DNA of 64,000 bases from Limnohabitans sp. MMS-10A-192. GTDB lineage: Bacteria; Pseudomonadota; Gammaproteobacteria; Burkholderiales; Burkholderiaceae_C. A program made the position numbers and the translations under genes. The DNA is taken from contig NZ_NERX01000003.1 in NCBI RefSeq assembly GCF_003063335.1, forward strand, positions 1 to 64,000. Direction: 5' to 3'. This document shows positions 62,271-64,000 of the stretch, in pieces. The first letter of the stretch is position 1. Every line of letters begins with the position of its first letter. A model generated the notes under the pieces. That model searched no databases. It saw only the letters and a program-made list of their open reading frames with translations, and was not told where the DNA came from.

Positions 62271-63760
62271 CAAGCGGGCAAAACATAGTCTGACGAGGGC
62301 AATCGCAGGGTAAAAACCGTGCCTTGACCGGGCTGACTGGCAAAGGTCAATGTGCCGCCATGCGACTCAACGATCGCCTGGCTTAACCAAAGACCTACGC
62401 CCATGCCCTCGGATTTGGTGCTTTTGAAAAGACTGAAAACCTCTGCTTGTTTGTCCAGCGCAATACCTGTGCCGTTGTCTTCGACTTGCAGGTCCAGATG
62501 GCCGGGCAAGACCAGGCCACGGATGTGCAACACACGCTCACGGTGTCCAATGTCGCTCATGGCGTCCATCGCATTCGTCACCAAATTGAGGACAACTTGT
62601 TGCAGTTGCGTGACATCGCCCGTCAGGCGAAACCCCTCGTCGAATGTACTGACAATGCGAACCTTCTCCAAAGCCGACTTGCCCTGAACGATGTCCAACA
62701 CATCGAGCACCAATTGCTTGAAGTCGATTTTCGAAAACTCACCCTTGCTCATGCGGAACAAGGCGCGAAGTTTGCGAATGATGTCACCTGCCCTTTGGGT
62801 GTCGTTCACGATGTGGCTGGCCACGGTGCCCAGCAACTGTTGATCGATGGTTCGCCCTGCGTTCTGCGTGGCTTTCACCTGCGCCTGGATCAACTCAGCA
62901 TGCAACAGTGTGGCGGCCAACGGTTGATTGAGCTCGTGGGCAAAACTGGCCACCAATGCACCCATGCCTGCGCTCTTATTGGACAAGGTCAATTGCCGAA
63001 TGATTTCTTCACGCTCAGCCAACAAACTCGACAGCGTTTGCGAATGCTCCAACACCAAGGCGGCGTGCTCTTGCTCACGGGCCAGCTGTTCCTGCACTGC
63101 GATTTTTGAGCGGTGCGCCTTGTCTATGAAAATCTGCATGAAGCCCACACTCAGCAGGGTGATGCCGGCAAACTGCCCCGCGAACACCACCGCATGGTCC
63201 CAGGATGCTTCGTACACATCGTCCGAACCAATCCCCGTGATCATGGCCAAGGCCTTGATGCCCAGACTTCCGGACAACACCAAACCCGCCCAACGGACCG
63301 AGGTGGCACCAATGCTGTCATGGCTGCGCGCCATGTGGCGCCCAGAGACGTAATATTCCAGACAATTGAGCGTGTAAAACGAATAGAACACCACCATGAT
63401 GGTGCTTTCGGGTGCGCCCGAAAAATGCAGGCCAAAGCTCAAGCCCAAAGCCAGCACGTTGAACAGGCCCATGCCCCAGAGCCAGCGGGCATCGGGTGGG
63501 CCATCGAGCGAACGCAGGGCAATTTGCCGCCCCCAGTTGCCCAAGGCCATCAACAATTGGCCAAACACAACGACATGGTCGACGTGAATCAAGCCCCTGC
63601 TGCCCAGCACGCACAGGCTGAGCGCACTCAAAATACCGGACACACTCCACAGCACCGCCACGCGGCTGCGGAATCGGGCCAGTCCGTACCACAAGGCCGC
63701 GTGCAGCATCAGGTACATGAACGCATCTACCCAGAAGATGAGTTGCACATCCAGTTTCAA
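62270..63760 (-). CDS. membrane-bound sensor histidine kinase
   Basis: A 496-residue sensor kinase. Six or seven N-terminal helices form a membrane sensor (about residues 5-212), followed by a coiled coil (VQEQLAREQEHAALVLEHSQTLSSLLAEREEIIRQL) and a kinase core: H box SFAHELNQPLAAT with His275, N box LNLVTNAMDAM, G1 VEDNGTGI, F box VFSLFKSTK and G2 GMGVGLWLSQAIV. The start is TTG with a strong AAGGAGG upstream. No response regulator is in the window. It heads the DUF3305/3306/poly-ferredoxin/torD operon; sensing of a membrane redox signal for formate metabolism is inferred. Confidence 0.92.
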   Translation of the reverse strand: MKLDVQLIFWVDAFMYLMLHAALWYGLARFRSRVAVLWSVSGILSALSLCVLGSRGLIHVDHVVVFGQLLMALGNWGRQIALRSLDGPPDARWLWGMGLFNVLALGLSFGLHFSGAPESTIMVVFYSFYTLNCLEYYVSGRHMARSHDSIGATSVRWAGLVLSGSLGIKALAMITGIGSDDVYEASWDHAVVFAGQFAGITLLSVGFMQIFIDKAHRSKIAVQEQLAREQEHAALVLEHSQTLSSLLAEREEIIRQLTLSNKSAGMGALVASFAHELNQPLAATLLHAELIQAQVKATQNAGRTIDQQLLGTVASHIVNDTQRAGDIIRKLRALFRMSKGEFSKIDFKQLVLDVLDIVQGKSALEKVRIVSTFDEGFRLTGDVTQLQQVVLNLVTNAMDAMSDIGHRERVLHIRGLVLPGHLDLQVEDNGTGIALDKQAEVFSLFKSTKSEGMGVGLWLSQAIVESHGGTLTFASQPGQGTVFTLRLPSSDYVLPA

Positions 63761-63839
63761 GCAGGCCTCCTTGACCCATCGTGTTTGTCTGACCCACCCG
63801 GCCTATTGGTGAGGCCCGATGACTTTTGATTGCCGCTGA

Positions 63840-64000
63840 TTATGCGGTCAAGGTCAGGGTCTGGATCTGGACGGCGCAGTATTTGAACTCCGGGATCTTG
63901 CCAAACGGGTCGAGCGCGGCGTTGGTCAGCTCGTTGGCTGCGGCTTCCACATAGGCAAACGGGATGAACACCGCGCCCAGCGGCGTGCCGTTGTCCTGGC
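63840..64000 (-). CDS. second formate dehydrogenase alpha subunit, C-terminal end only
   Basis: The frame enters at the window edge and ends in TAA at 63840. About 53 residues are visible: NGTPLGAVFIPFAYVEAAANELTNAALDPFGKIPEFKYCAVQIQ. The motif F(I)PF-x-Y/F-x-E-A-x-AN-x-LT-x-x-x-LDP-x-x-KIPEFK-x-CAV is the end of the cofactor-binding domain of FdhA/FdsA-type soluble formate dehydrogenases. It belongs to a second enzyme distinct from FdnG above. Direction agrees with the following histidine kinase gene (79 bp later). Confidence 0.85.
   Translation of the reverse strand, partial: QDNGTPLGAVFIPFAYVEAAANELTNAALDPFGKIPEFKYCAVQIQTLTLTA

Overview
The window looks like a chromosomal segment of a betaproteobacterium, most likely a member of Burkholderiales/Comamonadaceae. 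The evidence is the hrcA-nadK-recN and rapZ gene order, an H-NS-type protein with the short KYRDP...GRGKAPKW C-terminus, a formate dehydrogenase locus with DUF3305/DUF3306 genes, and GC-rich codon use. I cannot fix the genus from sequence alone.

Layout. 1-8.7 kb: the end of an exbD-like gene, two overlapping alpha/beta hydrolases, then a carbohydrate-uptake locus (MFS transporter, GH3 glycosidase, TonB-dependent receptor) facing a LacI-type regulator, with a perfect 16-bp palindrome as probable operator. 8.9-9.4 kb: an IS3-type transposase remnant, a tRNA with CAT anticodon and its terminator. 9.4-23.9 kb: housekeeping genes (hrcA, nadK, recN, rapZ, a PfkB sugar/adenosine kinase, a MacAB/Lol-like exporter, purT, galE), a leucine-rich-repeat/protein-kinase fusion and an O-antigen-ligase-like membrane protein.

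23.9-38.4 kb (all minus strand): a surface polysaccharide operon. It reads rmlB, rmlA, a MntA/HepT toxin-antitoxin pair, rmlC, wzz, wzy, wzx, three glycosyltransferases, and then a Pgl-like set (initiating phosphosugar transferase, acetyltransferase, aminotransferase, 4,6-dehydratase) that would build and load a bacillosamine-type sugar. Just upstream lie uppS and an RfaH/NusG-paralogue gene. A sequence matching the RfaH recruitment element (ops) at 11 of 13 positions sits 26 nt before rmlB, so the operon is probably controlled by RfaH-type antitermination.

40.3-47.5 kb: H-NS, a CorC/TlyC membrane protein, a GIY-YIG protein, apaH, an Smr protein, a truncated hemoglobin and a large FtsX-type permease. 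47.6-64 kb (all minus strand): a respiratory formate dehydrogenase region with fdhD, the FdnGHI-like enzyme and three small exported proteins, a DctPQM TRAP transporter, a TorD-like chaperone, a 708-residue poly-ferredoxin, DUF3306 and DUF3305 proteins, a sensor histidine kinase and the C-terminal end of a second formate dehydrogenase alpha subunit.

The segment is littered with two families of dispersed palindromic repeats: family A, core TCCCGGG...CCCGGGAT, and family B, core TGGATYGCCACG...CGCRATGAC. Copies fill most of the intergenic spaces. One family B element lies in frame inside rmlB, one supplies the last codons and stop of the LRR kinase, one forms the leader of rmlC, and three lie in a 115-bp tandem array.
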